A stretch of DNA of 64,000 nt from Streptomyces sp. NBC_01446 (GTDB taxonomy: Bacteria; Actinomycetota; Actinomycetes; Streptomycetales; Streptomycetaceae). How positions within the stretch are numbered: position 1 is the stretch's first letter; each line of letters starts with the position of its first letter. The stretch covers positions 5,790,001 to 5,854,000 of the forward strand of contig NZ_JAPEPO010000001.1 in assembly GCF_026340095.1 (NCBI RefSeq), written 5' to 3'. Shown piece after piece: positions 8,612 to 17,652 of the stretch. The notes below the pieces were generated by a model. The model did not search any database and had not been told where the DNA came from. It saw only the letters and a list, made by a program, of their open reading frames with translations. Position numbers and translations under genes: made by a program.

Positions 8612-8666
8612 CGCGCGCTCTCCGAATCTGAGGTCTTCCCGAATGCCAAAAGGGAGGCTACATTGC

Positions 8667-8691
8667 CGAAACCGAAAGCCTTTAGGTTTCG
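8667..8691. promoter_or_regulatory. Candidate TetR operator (25-bp near-palindrome)
   Basis: The two 12-bp arms read cgaaaccgaaag and ctttaggtttcg, around one central base. Apart from the central base, only one pair (positions 8 and 18) fails to match. It lies between the diverging TetR and permease genes, 68 bases before the permease start. A possible -10 (TACATT, 8659-8664) for the permease lies immediately upstream, so bound repressor would cover the start of transcription. Confidence 0.75.
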
Positions 8692-8758
8692 CTTCCCGGC
8701 CACCGGGACGACGCCTCCGGGACCCCCGTCCCCCGCCGCCAGAAGGGCTTCCCTCCCC

Positions 8759-10240
8759 ATGCCCGTAACCTCACCGCAGACGCAGACGCAGACGCAGGAC
8801 AGCGCGACCGCGACCGCCGCGGAGCCCACCCTGCGCGCCGGCACCCTCGGCACCGCCGACATCGCCTTCTTCGTCGTCTCCGCCGCCGCCCCGCTCACCG
8901 TCATGGCGGGCGTCGCCCCGTTCGCCATCGCGCTCGGCGGCATCGGCGCCCCCGTCGGCTACCTCCTCGCCGGCCTGACGCTCGCCGTCTTCGCCGTCGG
9001 CTTCACCACGATGAGCCGCCACGTCCGCAGCGCCGGCGCCTTCTACGCGTACATCACGCGCGGCCTCGGCCGCTCCGTCGGCATCGGCGCCGCGCTGCTG
9101 GCCATGGTCGGCTACAACGGCATGGAGATCGGCGTCTACGGCCTGCTCGGCACCGCCACGCAGGACACCCTGCACGCCCTCTTCGGCATCGACATCCCCT
9201 GGCTGCCCGTGTCCCTCGCGGGACTCGTGCTCATCTGGTACGGCGGCTTCCGGTCCATCGACTTCGGGGCCAAACTCCTAGGCGTCCTGCTCTGCGCCGA
9301 GACCGGCATCCTCGTCCTGCTCGCGGGCGGCGTGCTCCTCAAGGGTGGCGCGCACGGCCTGTCCGCCGCGTCCTTCGCGCCGGGCAACGTGCTCGTCCCC
9401 GGCACCGCCGCCGTACTGGCCTTCGCCTTCGCCGCGTTCACCGGCTTCGAGTCGACCGTCATCTACCGCCGCGAGGCCCGCGACCCCGGCCGCACGGTGC
9501 GCCGCGCGACCTACATCGCGGTCGCCTTCCTCGGCGTGTTCTACGCGTTCATCGTCTGGACCGTCATCCAGGCCTTCGGCGACGCCCACGTCGTCCAGGC
9601 GGCGGGCAGCGACCCGGCAGGCCTGTTCTTCTCCGCCATCACCACCTTCGTGGGCGGCTGGGCGGCGGACCTGATGCACATCCTGATCGTGACCAGCGTC
9701 CTCGCCTCGCTCCTCGCCTTCCACAACGCGATCAACCGCTACGGGCTCGCGCTCGCTGAGGAGGGCGTCCTGCCGAAGATGTTCGGCACGGTCCATGCCA
9801 AGCACCGCTCCCCGTACCTCGCGGGCGTCGCGCAGACCGTGCTCGGCGCGGCCGTCGTCCTCGCCTTCTGGGCCGCGGGCGCCGACCCGTACGCGCAGCT
9901 GCTCCTGTGGGTGAACACCCCCGGCATGATCGGCCTGATGGCGCTCCAGCTGCTCGCCGCGATCGCCGTGCCGTTCTACTTCCGCCGCATCACCCACGAA
10001 GAGGGCGTGCTGCGCACGGTCGTCGCGCCGATCGCGGCGACGGTGCTCCTCAGCATCGCCATCGTGCTGGTCTGCACCCACCTCGACCTCTTCACGGGTG
10101 CGTCCTCCCTGGTCAACATGATCCTCATGGCCGTGGCCCCCGCCGTCTTCGTCCTCGGCATCGCCCTCGCCCGGCGCCTGCGCCGCACCAGGCCCGACGT
10201 GTACGAGCGCTTCGCGGCGGAACCGTCCGCCGACGCGTAG
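8759..10240 (+). CDS. APC-superfamily amino-acid permease
   Basis: This encodes 493 residues from ATG 8759; the long open extension upstream crosses the promoter and operator and is not coding. A polar, Thr/Gln-rich cytoplasmic N-terminus leads into about twelve membrane segments. The first helix has the APC-type ADIAFFVVSAAAPLTVMAGV pattern with a small-residue break, and the AFTGFESTVIYRREARDPGRTVRRA loop after helix 6-7 is characteristic of amino-acid/polyamine permeases. The substrate is probably an amino acid or amine. It is followed 55 bases later by an amidohydrolase, suggesting uptake plus hydrolysis of an amide-bearing compound under control of the divergent TetR protein. Confidence 0.92.
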   Translation: MPVTSPQTQTQTQDSATATAAEPTLRAGTLGTADIAFFVVSAAAPLTVMAGVAPFAIALGGIGAPVGYLLAGLTLAVFAVGFTTMSRHVRSAGAFYAYITRGLGRSVGIGAALLAMVGYNGMEIGVYGLLGTATQDTLHALFGIDIPWLPVSLAGLVLIWYGGFRSIDFGAKLLGVLLCAETGILVLLAGGVLLKGGAHGLSAASFAPGNVLVPGTAAVLAFAFAAFTGFESTVIYRREARDPGRTVRRATYIAVAFLGVFYAFIVWTVIQAFGDAHVVQAAGSDPAGLFFSAITTFVGGWAADLMHILIVTSVLASLLAFHNAINRYGLALAEEGVLPKMFGTVHAKHRSPYLAGVAQTVLGAAVVLAFWAAGADPYAQLLLWVNTPGMIGLMALQLLAAIAVPFYFRRITHEEGVLRTVVAPIAATVLLSIAIVLVCTHLDLFTGASSLVNMILMAVAPAVFVLGIALARRLRRTRPDVYERFAAEPSADA

Positions 10241-10295
10241 CCCGCAGAGCCCGCCCCTACGGAACGCAGCCCCACCCCGAACGGAGTTCACCCCC

Positions 10296-11873
10296 ATGCC
10301 CGCAGCCGACCTCCTCCTCACCGGCGCCCGCGTCCGCACCCTCGACCCCGCGCTCCCCGAGGCGACCGCCGTGGCCGTCCGCGACGGTCTGATCGCCGCC
10401 GTGGGAGCCACCGAGGACGTCGTACGCGACTGGAACGGACCAGGCACCGAACGCGTCGACCTCACGGGCGCGACCCTCGTGCCCGGCCTGGTGGACGCGC
10501 ACAGCCACCCGGTGTGGGGCCTGGAGATGGCGACCGGGACGGATCTGTCCGGCGTGCGGAACCTGGACGAGCTGCGGGCGGCCCTGCGCTCGGCGCCCCG
10601 CGTCGACGGCTGGGTCGTCGCCTGGGGGCTCGACCACAACGCGTTCGGCGGCCGCGCCGTCGACCGGGCCCTGATCGAGGACGTCCTCGACGGCGCGCCC
10701 GCCTTCGTCCGCCTCTACGACGGGCACTCCGCGCTGGCCGGCGGGGCCGCGCTCGCGGCGGCCGGGATCACCGGGCCGCGCGAGTTCGTCCAGCGCGCCG
10801 AGATCGTGTGCGACGCGGACGGCCGCCCGACCGGGCACCTCGTCGAGCACGCCGCGATGGACCTGATGCTCGCCGTCATGCCGCGGCCGTCGTTCGCCGA
10901 GCGCCGCGCCGGACTGCTCGCGCTGCTGTCCGACATGGCCGCCACGGGCCTGACCGGCGCGCACGTCATGGACCTCGGCCACGGTGACGTCCCGCAGCTG
11001 CTCGCCTCGGTCGAGGAGGAGGCCGTGCTGCCGCTGCGGCTGCGGCTCGCGCCCTGGTGCATGCCGGGCGTCGACCAGACCGGCCTGGACGAGCTGATCG
11101 CCGTCCAGCGCGAGGCCGGGCGGCACTGGCGGGTCGGCGGGGTCAAGTTCTTCATGGACGGCACCGTCGAGGGCGGCACCGCGTGGCTGGAGCACGCGGA
11201 CTGCCACGGCCAGGGCACCGACGCGTTCTGGCCGGACCCGAAGGCGTACGCGGACGCGGTGCGGTACCTGCACGCGGCGGGCGTCGGCACCGCGACCCAC
11301 GCGATCGGGGACGCGGCCGTCCGGCACGTCCTGGACACCGTCGAGTCCCTGGGCGAGAGCGGCCGGGGCGTGCACCGGATCGAGCACATCGAGACGGTCC
11401 CCGACGACACGATCCCGCGGTTCGCCGCGCTGGGCGTCGCCGCTTCGATGCAGCCGCCGCACACCGCGTACACCCGCGGCGACCACGGCGACGAGTGGTC
11501 GAAGCGCCTCGGCACGGACCGGGCCTCGCGCGCCTGGCGCATCAGGGACCTGCGGGACGCGGGCGCCGTGCTCGCGCTGGGCTCGGACTGGCCGATCGCG
11601 CACTACGACGTGCGCCGGGTCCTGTCCATGGCCCGGGTCCCCGAGGGCGCCGCCGGGCCGGCGCAGGGGCTCACGGGGCTCATGGCGCTGGAGGGCTGCA
11701 CGTCACACGCGGCGCTGGCCGCCGGCGAGGACGGCGGGCGTATCGTCCCCGGTCTGCGGGCCGACCTCACGGCGTTCGGTGTCGACCCGGTCGAAGCCCC
11801 GGCCGACGAGGTGGCCGAGGCGCCGGTCCGCCTGACGGCGGTCGGCGGTCACGTCACGTACCGGGGGGCCTGA
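10296..11873 (+). CDS. Metal-dependent amidohydrolase (YtcJ-like, amidohydrolase_3)
   Basis: This encodes 525 residues from ATG 10296, with GGAG nine bases upstream. An N-terminal beta-sandwich part (LLLTGARVRTLDPALPEATAVAVRDGLIAAVG) is followed by the metal-binding DAHSHP motif at about residue 69. Further ligands are in GVKFFMDGTVEGG, ATHAIGDAAV, HRIEHIE and the late GSDWPIAHYD. This is the layout of the YtcJ-like branch, which hydrolyses N-acyl or cyclic amides, often with a carboxylated lysine (likely the K of GGVKFF). It is probably co-transcribed with the permease. Its 3' end overlaps the convergent PAP2 gene by 20 bases. Confidence 0.93.
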   Translation: MPAADLLLTGARVRTLDPALPEATAVAVRDGLIAAVGATEDVVRDWNGPGTERVDLTGATLVPGLVDAHSHPVWGLEMATGTDLSGVRNLDELRAALRSAPRVDGWVVAWGLDHNAFGGRAVDRALIEDVLDGAPAFVRLYDGHSALAGGAALAAAGITGPREFVQRAEIVCDADGRPTGHLVEHAAMDLMLAVMPRPSFAERRAGLLALLSDMAATGLTGAHVMDLGHGDVPQLLASVEEEAVLPLRLRLAPWCMPGVDQTGLDELIAVQREAGRHWRVGGVKFFMDGTVEGGTAWLEHADCHGQGTDAFWPDPKAYADAVRYLHAAGVGTATHAIGDAAVRHVLDTVESLGESGRGVHRIEHIETVPDDTIPRFAALGVAASMQPPHTAYTRGDHGDEWSKRLGTDRASRAWRIRDLRDAGAVLALGSDWPIAHYDVRRVLSMARVPEGAAGPAQGLTGLMALEGCTSHAALAAGEDGGRIVPGLRADLTAFGVDPVEAPADEVAEAPVRLTAVGGHVTYRGA

Positions 11874-12717
11874 CCCCGGACGCAGCGGGCGCCGGCACGA
11901 GGCGCGGCATGGTGTAGGGCAGCGCCCCGTACCAGAGCCGCGCCACCGTGAAGCCGAACGCGAGGCACGCCATGCCGCCCACCGCGTCCAGCCAGAAGTG
12001 GTTCGCGGTCGAGACGATGACGACCAGGGTCAGCGCCGGGTACAGGAGTCCGAGGACCCTCACCCACGGCACCGAGGCCAGGGCGAAGATCGTCAGGCCG
12101 CACCACAGGGACCAGCCGATGTGCATGGACGGCATCGCCGCGTACTGGTTCGACATGTGTTTCAGGTCGCCGGACGCCATCGAGCCCCAGGTGTGGTGAA
12201 CCGCGACCGTGTCGACGAAGTGGCCGCCGTTCATCAGGCGGGGCGGGGCGAGCGGGTACAGGTAGTAGCCGACCAGGGCGACCGCCGTCGTCGCGAAGAG
12301 CGCCGTCCGGGCCGCCGCGTAGCGGCCCGGATGGCAGCGGAACAGCCAGACGAGCACACCGAGCGTGACGATGAAGTGCAGTGTCGCGTAGTAGTAGTTC
12401 ATGCCGACGATGAGCCATGTCACCGAATTCACGGCGTGGTTGACGCTCTGCTCGACGGCGATGGAGAGATGGTGCTCCATGCGCCAGATCCAGTCGGCGT
12501 TCCTCAGAGCCTGCGACCGCTGCTCCGGAACGGCGTTGCGGATCAGGGAGTACGTCCAGTAGCTCACCGCGATCAGCAGGATCTCGAACCAGAGCCTGGG
12601 GCGACGCGGTGCGCGTATACGGCCGAGGGGTCCCCGCCCATCGCGGCGGTCATCCGCCATGGGTGATGTGGTGGGCCCCTGTTGGCCTTCCAGTGTCGTC
12701 ACGGTCGATTCACCCAT
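11854..12717 (-). CDS. PAP2-like integral membrane phosphatase/transferase
   Basis: The protein has about 287 residues if the ATG at 12717 is used; ATG 12774 and ATG 12660 are alternatives and none has a strong ribosome site. There are about six membrane helices. The PAP2 motifs are recognisable: LYPLAPPRLM before an extracellular loop, AAMPSMHIGWS with the catalytic His, and TANHFWLDAVGG with the second His and Asp (the HxxxD of motif C3). Relatives are the inositol-phosphoceramide-synthase-like PAP2_3 proteins of actinobacteria, which act on lipid-linked or polyprenyl phosphates. The gene converges on the amidohydrolase gene, overlapping it by 20 bases. Confidence 0.85.
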   Translation of the reverse strand: MGESTVTTLEGQQGPTTSPMADDRRDGRGPLGRIRAPRRPRLWFEILLIAVSYWTYSLIRNAVPEQRSQALRNADWIWRMEHHLSIAVEQSVNHAVNSVTWLIVGMNYYYATLHFIVTLGVLVWLFRCHPGRYAAARTALFATTAVALVGYYLYPLAPPRLMNGGHFVDTVAVHHTWGSMASGDLKHMSNQYAAMPSMHIGWSLWCGLTIFALASVPWVRVLGLLYPALTLVVIVSTANHFWLDAVGGMACLAFGFTVARLWYGALPYTMPRLVPAPAASGVRPPGT

Positions 12718-12810
12718 AGAGACAGAGTCTGCCAGATACCGACCCCTCGCTCGATCATCCCCCGGGTGGGTCATCCACGCACGCTCTACGTCCTGCGGAG
12801 GACGGGTTAC

Positions 12811-13944
12811 CTAGGGGCGCGGCAGACGGTCCCCTGGGGCCGAAGCGGTTGAACCGCGGACCACCAGTTCGGGCATGAAGACGAATTCGCTGTGCGGCGC
12901 GGGCGTCCCGCCGATCTCCTCCAGGAGCGTGCGGACGGCCGCCTGGCCCATCGCCGGGACCGGCTTGCGCACCGTGGTCAGGGGTGGGTCCGTGAAGGCG
13001 ATCAGCGGGGAGTCGTCGAAGCCGACCACCGAGACGTCGGACGGGACGTCGAGGCCTCGCTGCCGCGCCGCCCGTATGGCACCGAGGGCCATCATGTCGC
13101 TGGCGCACACGATCGCCGTGCAGTCCCGGTCGATGAGCGCCGTGGCCGCGGCCTGGCCGCCCTCCAGCGTGTACAGCGAGTGCTGCACCAGATCGCGCTC
13201 GATCTCCGCCGGGGACAGGGGCAGGAGGTCCTGCATCGTGCGTACGAAGCCCTCGATCTTCCGCTGGACCGGCACGAACCGCTTCGGGCCCAGGGCGAGC
13301 CCGATCCGCGTGTGGCCCAGCGAGACGAGGTGGGTGACGGCGAGCTGCATCGCGGCCCGGTCGTCGGGCGAGATGAAAGGTGCCTGCACCTTCGGCGAGA
13401 AGCCGTCGACCAGCACGAACGGCACACCCTGCGCGCGCAGCTGCTCGTAGCGCTGCATGTCCGCCGAGGTGTCGGCGTGCAGCCCGGAGACGAAGATGAT
13501 GCCGGAGACGCCTCGGTCGACGAGCATCTCCGTGAGCTCGTCCTCGGTGGAGCCGCCGGGGGTCTGCGTGGCCAGGACCGGGGTGTAGCCCTGGCGGGTC
13601 AGGGCCTGGCCGATGACCTGGGCGAGCGCCGGGAATATGGGGTTCTCCAGCTCCGGCGTGATCAGGCCGACCAGTCCGGCGGAGCGCTGGCGCAGCCGCA
13701 CGGGCCGCTCGTAGCCGAGGACGTCGAGCGCGGCAAGCACGGACTGGCGGGTGGCAGCGGCCACCCCCGGCTTGCCGTTGAGCACCCGGCTGACCGTCGC
13801 CTCGCTGACCCCCGCCTGCGCTGCGATGTCGGCCAGTCGCGCGGTCACGGGATGGGACTGTACCGGTCGCGCGTCGGACTGCCCACCGTCAACCGGTCGC
13901 CGCGTGCGGGCAGTTGAACGGCCCGCTGCGGACTGCTGCGTCAT
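12811..13944 (-). CDS. malR: LacI-family repressor of maltose/maltodextrin genes
   Basis: This encodes 377 residues from ATG 13944, with AGGGAG six bases upstream. A roughly 30-residue polar N-terminal extension precedes the LacI helix-turn-helix (ARLADIAAQAGVSEATVSRVLNGKPGV), followed by the periplasmic-binding-protein-like effector domain (GLVGLITPELENPIFPALAQ, and VVGFDDSPLIAFTDPPLTTVRKP near the end). It diverges from malEFG. Its Streptomyces counterpart (MalR, also called Reg1) is known to repress maltose uptake and amylase genes and to be released by maltodextrin. The intergenic region holds several CTTGCA elements that are likely its targets. Confidence 0.93.
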   Translation of the reverse strand: MTQQSAAGRSTARTRRPVDGGQSDARPVQSHPVTARLADIAAQAGVSEATVSRVLNGKPGVAAATRQSVLAALDVLGYERPVRLRQRSAGLVGLITPELENPIFPALAQVIGQALTRQGYTPVLATQTPGGSTEDELTEMLVDRGVSGIIFVSGLHADTSADMQRYEQLRAQGVPFVLVDGFSPKVQAPFISPDDRAAMQLAVTHLVSLGHTRIGLALGPKRFVPVQRKIEGFVRTMQDLLPLSPAEIERDLVQHSLYTLEGGQAAATALIDRDCTAIVCASDMMALGAIRAARQRGLDVPSDVSVVGFDDSPLIAFTDPPLTTVRKPVPAMGQAAVRTLLEEIGGTPAPHSEFVFMPELVVRGSTASAPGDRLPRP

Positions 13945-14029
13945 GGCGCTCCCTCGTCTGACTGGCATGTGGCTCGCGTGGGGCCCATGGGGTTCCGATG
14001 ATCCCCGCGCCGGCCCGGTGTAGCAAGAG

Positions 14030-14170
14030 CTTGCAGATTCTTGCACAAGGCATCCGTGGCCTGTCAGACCGGTCGGCGCGCCCGCACGCCCCGGAGCGCA
14101 GGTCACGGACCGATAACCGACTGGATCTTCTTGCAATATTTTTCTGCAAGGTCTTTCGCCGTGCTTGCAA
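14030..14170. promoter_or_regulatory. CTTGCA element array between malR and malE
   Basis: The motif CTTGCA occurs at 14030-14036, 14040-14046, 14130-14136 and 14164-14170, and reversed at 14144-14150. The sites at 14130 and 14144 form an inverted pair (cttgca, nine bases, tgcaag). The first two lie near malR and are direct repeats ten bases apart; the other three lie 115-155 bases before malE. CTTGCA-type direct repeats are known control sites upstream of Streptomyces amylase genes, so these are the probable MalR operators. The 339-base region as a whole carries no gene. Confidence 0.75.
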
Positions 14171-14283
14171 CGCTGTTACGTTCACGTCGCCCGGCGGCGG
14201 CAACGGTGCGGTCGGCGAGTCGGCAAGGGGTACGGACGGGACCGTCTCCCACCACTTCGGGCTTTCACCCTCTAGGAGATCTC

Positions 14284-15558
14284 ATGCGGCGTGGCATAGC
14301 GGCCACCGCGCTGGTGGCGTCCCTCGCCCTCGCGGCGACGGCCTGCGGCGGAAGCGACAGCGGCAGCGACAAGGCCTCGGGGCCCGTCACCATCACGTGG
14401 TGGGACACGTCGAACGCCACCAACGAGGCACCGACGTACAAGGCCCTGGTCAAGGAGTTCGAGAAGGCGAACTCCGGCATCAAGGTCAAGTACGTCAACG
14501 TCCCCTTCGACCAGGCGCAGAACAAGTTCGACACCGCCGCGGGCTCCAAGGGTGCCCCCGACGTGCTGCGCGCCGAGGTCGGCTGGACGCCGGCCTTCGC
14601 GAAGAAGAGCTACCTCCTGCCGCTCGACGGCACCGAGGCCCTCGCCGAGAAGGACAAGTTCCAGCCGAGCCTGATCAAGCAGGCCCAGTTCGAGGGCAAG
14701 ACCTACGGCGCGCCGCTGGTCACCGACACCCTGGCCCTCGTCTACAACAAGGACCTCTTCAAGAAGGCCGGCATCGACCTGCCGCCCGCCAACTGGGCCG
14801 ACCTGAAGGCCGACGCCGCCAAGATCAAGTCGAAGACGGGCATCGACGGCTACTGGGGCTCCACGCAGGGCTACTACTCGATGCCGTTCCTGTACGGCGA
14901 GGGCAGCGACACCGTCGACGCCTCCGCGAAGAAGATCACCATCGGTTCGCCCGAGGCCAAGAAGGGCCTCACGGCCTGGCAGGGTCTCTTCGACGGCAAG
15001 GGCCTGCACAAGGCCGACGCCACCGCCGACGCGTACGCCCACATCCAGGACGCGTTCGTGAACGGCAAGGTCGCCGCGATCATCCAGGGCCCGTGGGAGA
15101 TCACCAACTTCTACAAGGGCTCCGCGTTCAAGGACAAGGAGAACCTGGGGATCGCGACCGTCCCGGCCGGCTCCACCGGCAAGGCGGGCGCCCCGACCGG
15201 CGGCCACAACCTCGCGGTCTACGCCGGCTCGGACAAGGCCCACCAGGAGGCCTCGCTCAAGTTCGTGAAGTGGATGACCTCCGCGGCCACGCAGGAGCAG
15301 ATCGCCCTCAAGAACTCGACGCTGCCCACGCGCGAGGACGCGTACACCACGAAGGTCGTCACCGACCCGGGCATCGCCGGCTTCCAGAAGGTCCTCACCG
15401 CCGCCCAGCCGCGCCCCGAACTGCCCGAGTACAGCTCGCTGTGGGCCCCGCTCGACACCGAGTGGCCCAAGGTCGCCACCGGCAAGGAGTCCCTGGACAA
15501 GGGCATCGGCAACGCGCGGACCTCGTTCGCGAAGCTGGTCCCCGACTTCAGCAAGTGA
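14284..15558 (+). CDS. malE: Maltose/maltodextrin-binding lipoprotein of an ABC importer
   Basis: This encodes 424 residues from ATG 14284, with AGGAGA eight bases upstream; the upstream open frame crosses the operators and is ignored. A lipoprotein signal ends in LAATAC, with Cys21 as the lipid-modified residue. The mature part is an extracellular solute-binding protein of family 1: VTITWWDTSNATNEAP, an NKDLFKKAGIDLPPANW hinge region and AAIIQGPWEI. It captures maltodextrins outside the membrane and delivers them to MalF-MalG. A strong hairpin directly after the gene separates it from malF. Confidence 0.96.
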   Translation: MRRGIAATALVASLALAATACGGSDSGSDKASGPVTITWWDTSNATNEAPTYKALVKEFEKANSGIKVKYVNVPFDQAQNKFDTAAGSKGAPDVLRAEVGWTPAFAKKSYLLPLDGTEALAEKDKFQPSLIKQAQFEGKTYGAPLVTDTLALVYNKDLFKKAGIDLPPANWADLKADAAKIKSKTGIDGYWGSTQGYYSMPFLYGEGSDTVDASAKKITIGSPEAKKGLTAWQGLFDGKGLHKADATADAYAHIQDAFVNGKVAAIIQGPWEITNFYKGSAFKDKENLGIATVPAGSTGKAGAPTGGHNLAVYAGSDKAHQEASLKFVKWMTSAATQEQIALKNSTLPTREDAYTTKVVTDPGIAGFQKVLTAAQPRPELPEYSSLWAPLDTEWPKVATGKESLDKGIGNARTSFAKLVPDFSK

Positions 15559-15574
15559 CCCCTCTTTGACGGCT

Positions 15575-15616
15575 GCCGCCGGTTCCGCCCGCGAGGGGGC
15601 GGGCGGAACCGGCGGC
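15575..15616 (+). terminator. Intercistronic hairpin between malE and malF
   Basis: A perfect inverted repeat has 18-bp arms (15575-15592 and 15599-15616) around a six-base loop, gagggg. There is no T-run. Its place after the first gene of a binding-protein operon suggests partial termination or 3'-end protection, leaving more malE than malFG message. Confidence 0.85.
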
Positions 15617-15663
15617 GCCGCGCCGCACGCAGTGAGCAGCCGATCCCCAGAAGGTGCCGAACC

Positions 15664-16662
15664 ATGACAGTCGCCGTCGACAGCACGGCCGCCAAGACGC
15701 GCGGCGGCCGCGCGCCGCGCCCCGGCCCGCTCAAGCGCCTGCGGCGCTCGTACCAGAAGCACTGGTACGCGTACGCGATGATCGCGCCGGTCGTCGTCGT
15801 GCTCGGGGTCCTCGTGATCTATCCCCTGGTACGGGGCTTCTACCTGACGCTCACCGACGCCGACAGCCTCAACTCGGCGCGCACGATCGGCGTCAACCAC
15901 ATCGACGCCACGTACCAGTTCATCGGGTTCGGCAACTACGCCGACATCCTGTGGGGCCCGACCTCCTACGACCGCTTCTGGTCGCACTTCATCTGGACGA
16001 TCGTGTGGACGGCGCTCTGCGTCGCCCTGCACTACGTCATCGGGCTCGGCCTCGCGATGCTCCTCAACCAGAAGATGCGCGGGCGCACCTTCTACCGGCT
16101 GCTGCTCATCCTGCCGTGGGCCGTACCGACGTTCGTCACCGTGTTCTCGTGGCGGATCATGCTGTCCGACTCCGGGATCATCAACTCCGTGCTCGGCTCG
16201 CTGCACCTGCCGCAGCCGCAGTGGCTGGAGGACACCTTCTTCCAGCGCTCGGCCGCCATCCTGGTCAACACCTGGTGCGGGGTGCCGTTCATGATGGTGT
16301 CGCTGCTCGGCGGCCTCCAGTCGATCGACCCGGTCCTCTACGAGGCCGCGGAGATGGACGGCGCGAGCCCCTGGCAGCGCTTCTGGAACGTCACACTGCC
16401 CGGCCTCAGGTCGGTCAGCTCCACCGTCGTACTGCTCGGCGTCATCTGGACGTTCAACCAGTTCAACGTCATCTTCCTGCTGTTCGGCAACACCGCGCCC
16501 GACGCCCAGATCCTCGTCACCTGGGCCTACTACCTGGGCTTCGGCCAGCAGCCGCGCGACTACGCCCAGTCCGCCGCGTACGGCGTGCTGCTCCTGTCGC
16601 TCCTCGCCGTCTTCACCTCCTTCTACTACCGCTGGCTGAACCGCAATGAGCAGCTCGCCTGA
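15664..16662 (+). CDS. malF: Maltose ABC importer permease MalF
   Basis: This encodes 332 residues from ATG 15664, with AAGGTG just upstream. A basic N-terminus is followed by about six membrane helices, the first at WYAYAMIAPVVVVLGVLVIYPLV. The cytoplasmic loop that docks the ATPase is visible as YEAAEMDGASPWQRFWNVTLPGL (the EAA motif). MalF forms the channel together with MalG. The gene ends 19 bases before the MalG start. Confidence 0.96.
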   Translation: MTVAVDSTAAKTRGGRAPRPGPLKRLRRSYQKHWYAYAMIAPVVVVLGVLVIYPLVRGFYLTLTDADSLNSARTIGVNHIDATYQFIGFGNYADILWGPTSYDRFWSHFIWTIVWTALCVALHYVIGLGLAMLLNQKMRGRTFYRLLLILPWAVPTFVTVFSWRIMLSDSGIINSVLGSLHLPQPQWLEDTFFQRSAAILVNTWCGVPFMMVSLLGGLQSIDPVLYEAAEMDGASPWQRFWNVTLPGLRSVSSTVVLLGVIWTFNQFNVIFLLFGNTAPDAQILVTWAYYLGFGQQPRDYAQSAAYGVLLLSLLAVFTSFYYRWLNRNEQLA

Positions 16663-16681
16663 CGCCGCAGGAGCCGCCTCC

Positions 16682-17593
16682 ATGAGCACCACGACCGTCG
16701 ACACCCCGGCGACCGGCGCGCAGCCGGTCACCGAAGCCGTCCGCCCGCGCCGGGCGCGCCGGCGCGGCGAACGCAGCCGCCTCGCGACGTTCCTGTCGCA
16801 CGGCGTGCTGAGCGTCGCGAGCCTGATAGCCCTGTTCCCGATCGCCTGGCTGGTCTATCTGTCGCTCGGCCCGGACAAGGACGACTACCTCCACCCCGGG
16901 CGCATCCTCGACAAGGCGACCCTCTCGAACTACTCGTTCGTCCTGGAGCACACCAACTTCTTCAAGTGGCTCGAGTCCACGCTGATCGTGTCCCTGGGCA
17001 CGACGGTCGTCGGCGTCCTGTTCGCCGCCACCACCGGCTACGCCGTCTCGCGCATGCGCTTCCCCGGCCACCGCAAGCTGATGTGGGTGCTGCTGCTCAC
17101 GCAGGCGTTCCCGATCGCCGTCCTGATCGTGCCGATGTACGAGATCCTCGGCGACCTCGGCCTGATCGACACGTACGGCGGGCTCATCCTCGTGTACTGC
17201 TCGACCGCGGTGCCGTACTGCGCGTGGCTCCTCAAGGGCTACTTCGACACCATCCCGTACGAGATCGACGAGGCCGGCCGCATCGACGGGCTCTCGCCCT
17301 TCGGCACCTTCGCCCGCCTCATCGTCCCGCTGGCCAAGCCGGGCCTCGCGGTGGCCGCGTTCTACAGCTTCATCACCGCCTTCGGCGAGGTCGCCTTCGC
17401 CTCCACGTTCATGCTCGACGACGAGAAATACACCTTCGCCGTGGGCCTGCGCAGCTTCGTCAGCGAGCACGACGCGCAGTGGAACTACATGGCGGCGACC
17501 GCGGTGTTGATCGCCATTCCGGTGTCCGCGTTCTTCTACCTTGTCCAGAGGAACCTGGTCACCGGCCTCACGGCGGGCGGCACCAAGGGCTGA
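16682..17593 (+). CDS. malG: Maltose ABC importer permease MalG
   Basis: This encodes 303 residues if the ATG at 16682 is used. I prefer it because CAGGAG lies nine bases upstream; an ATG at 16646 inside malF would add 12 residues. Six membrane helices are apparent, and the EAA loop reads YEIDEAGRIDGLSPFGTFARLIVPL. The C-terminal helix ends in NLVTGLTAGGTKG, as in other MalG proteins. No ATPase gene accompanies malEFG; in Streptomyces the shared ATPase MsiK, encoded elsewhere, is known to serve such importers. Confidence 0.95.
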   Translation: MSTTTVDTPATGAQPVTEAVRPRRARRRGERSRLATFLSHGVLSVASLIALFPIAWLVYLSLGPDKDDYLHPGRILDKATLSNYSFVLEHTNFFKWLESTLIVSLGTTVVGVLFAATTGYAVSRMRFPGHRKLMWVLLLTQAFPIAVLIVPMYEILGDLGLIDTYGGLILVYCSTAVPYCAWLLKGYFDTIPYEIDEAGRIDGLSPFGTFARLIVPLAKPGLAVAAFYSFITAFGEVAFASTFMLDDEKYTFAVGLRSFVSEHDAQWNYMAATAVLIAIPVSAFFYLVQRNLVTGLTAGGTKG

Positions 17594-17652
17594 GCCCGGC
17601 CGCTCCGCCCGACCCCCGCACGCACGCAAACCCCTGACGCAGCAAGGACACC

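Noticed and set aside
14272..16731. 819-codon open frame antisense to malE-malF
   Set aside because: Same GC artefact. It crosses the malE-malF hairpin and has no recognisable domain or ribosome site.
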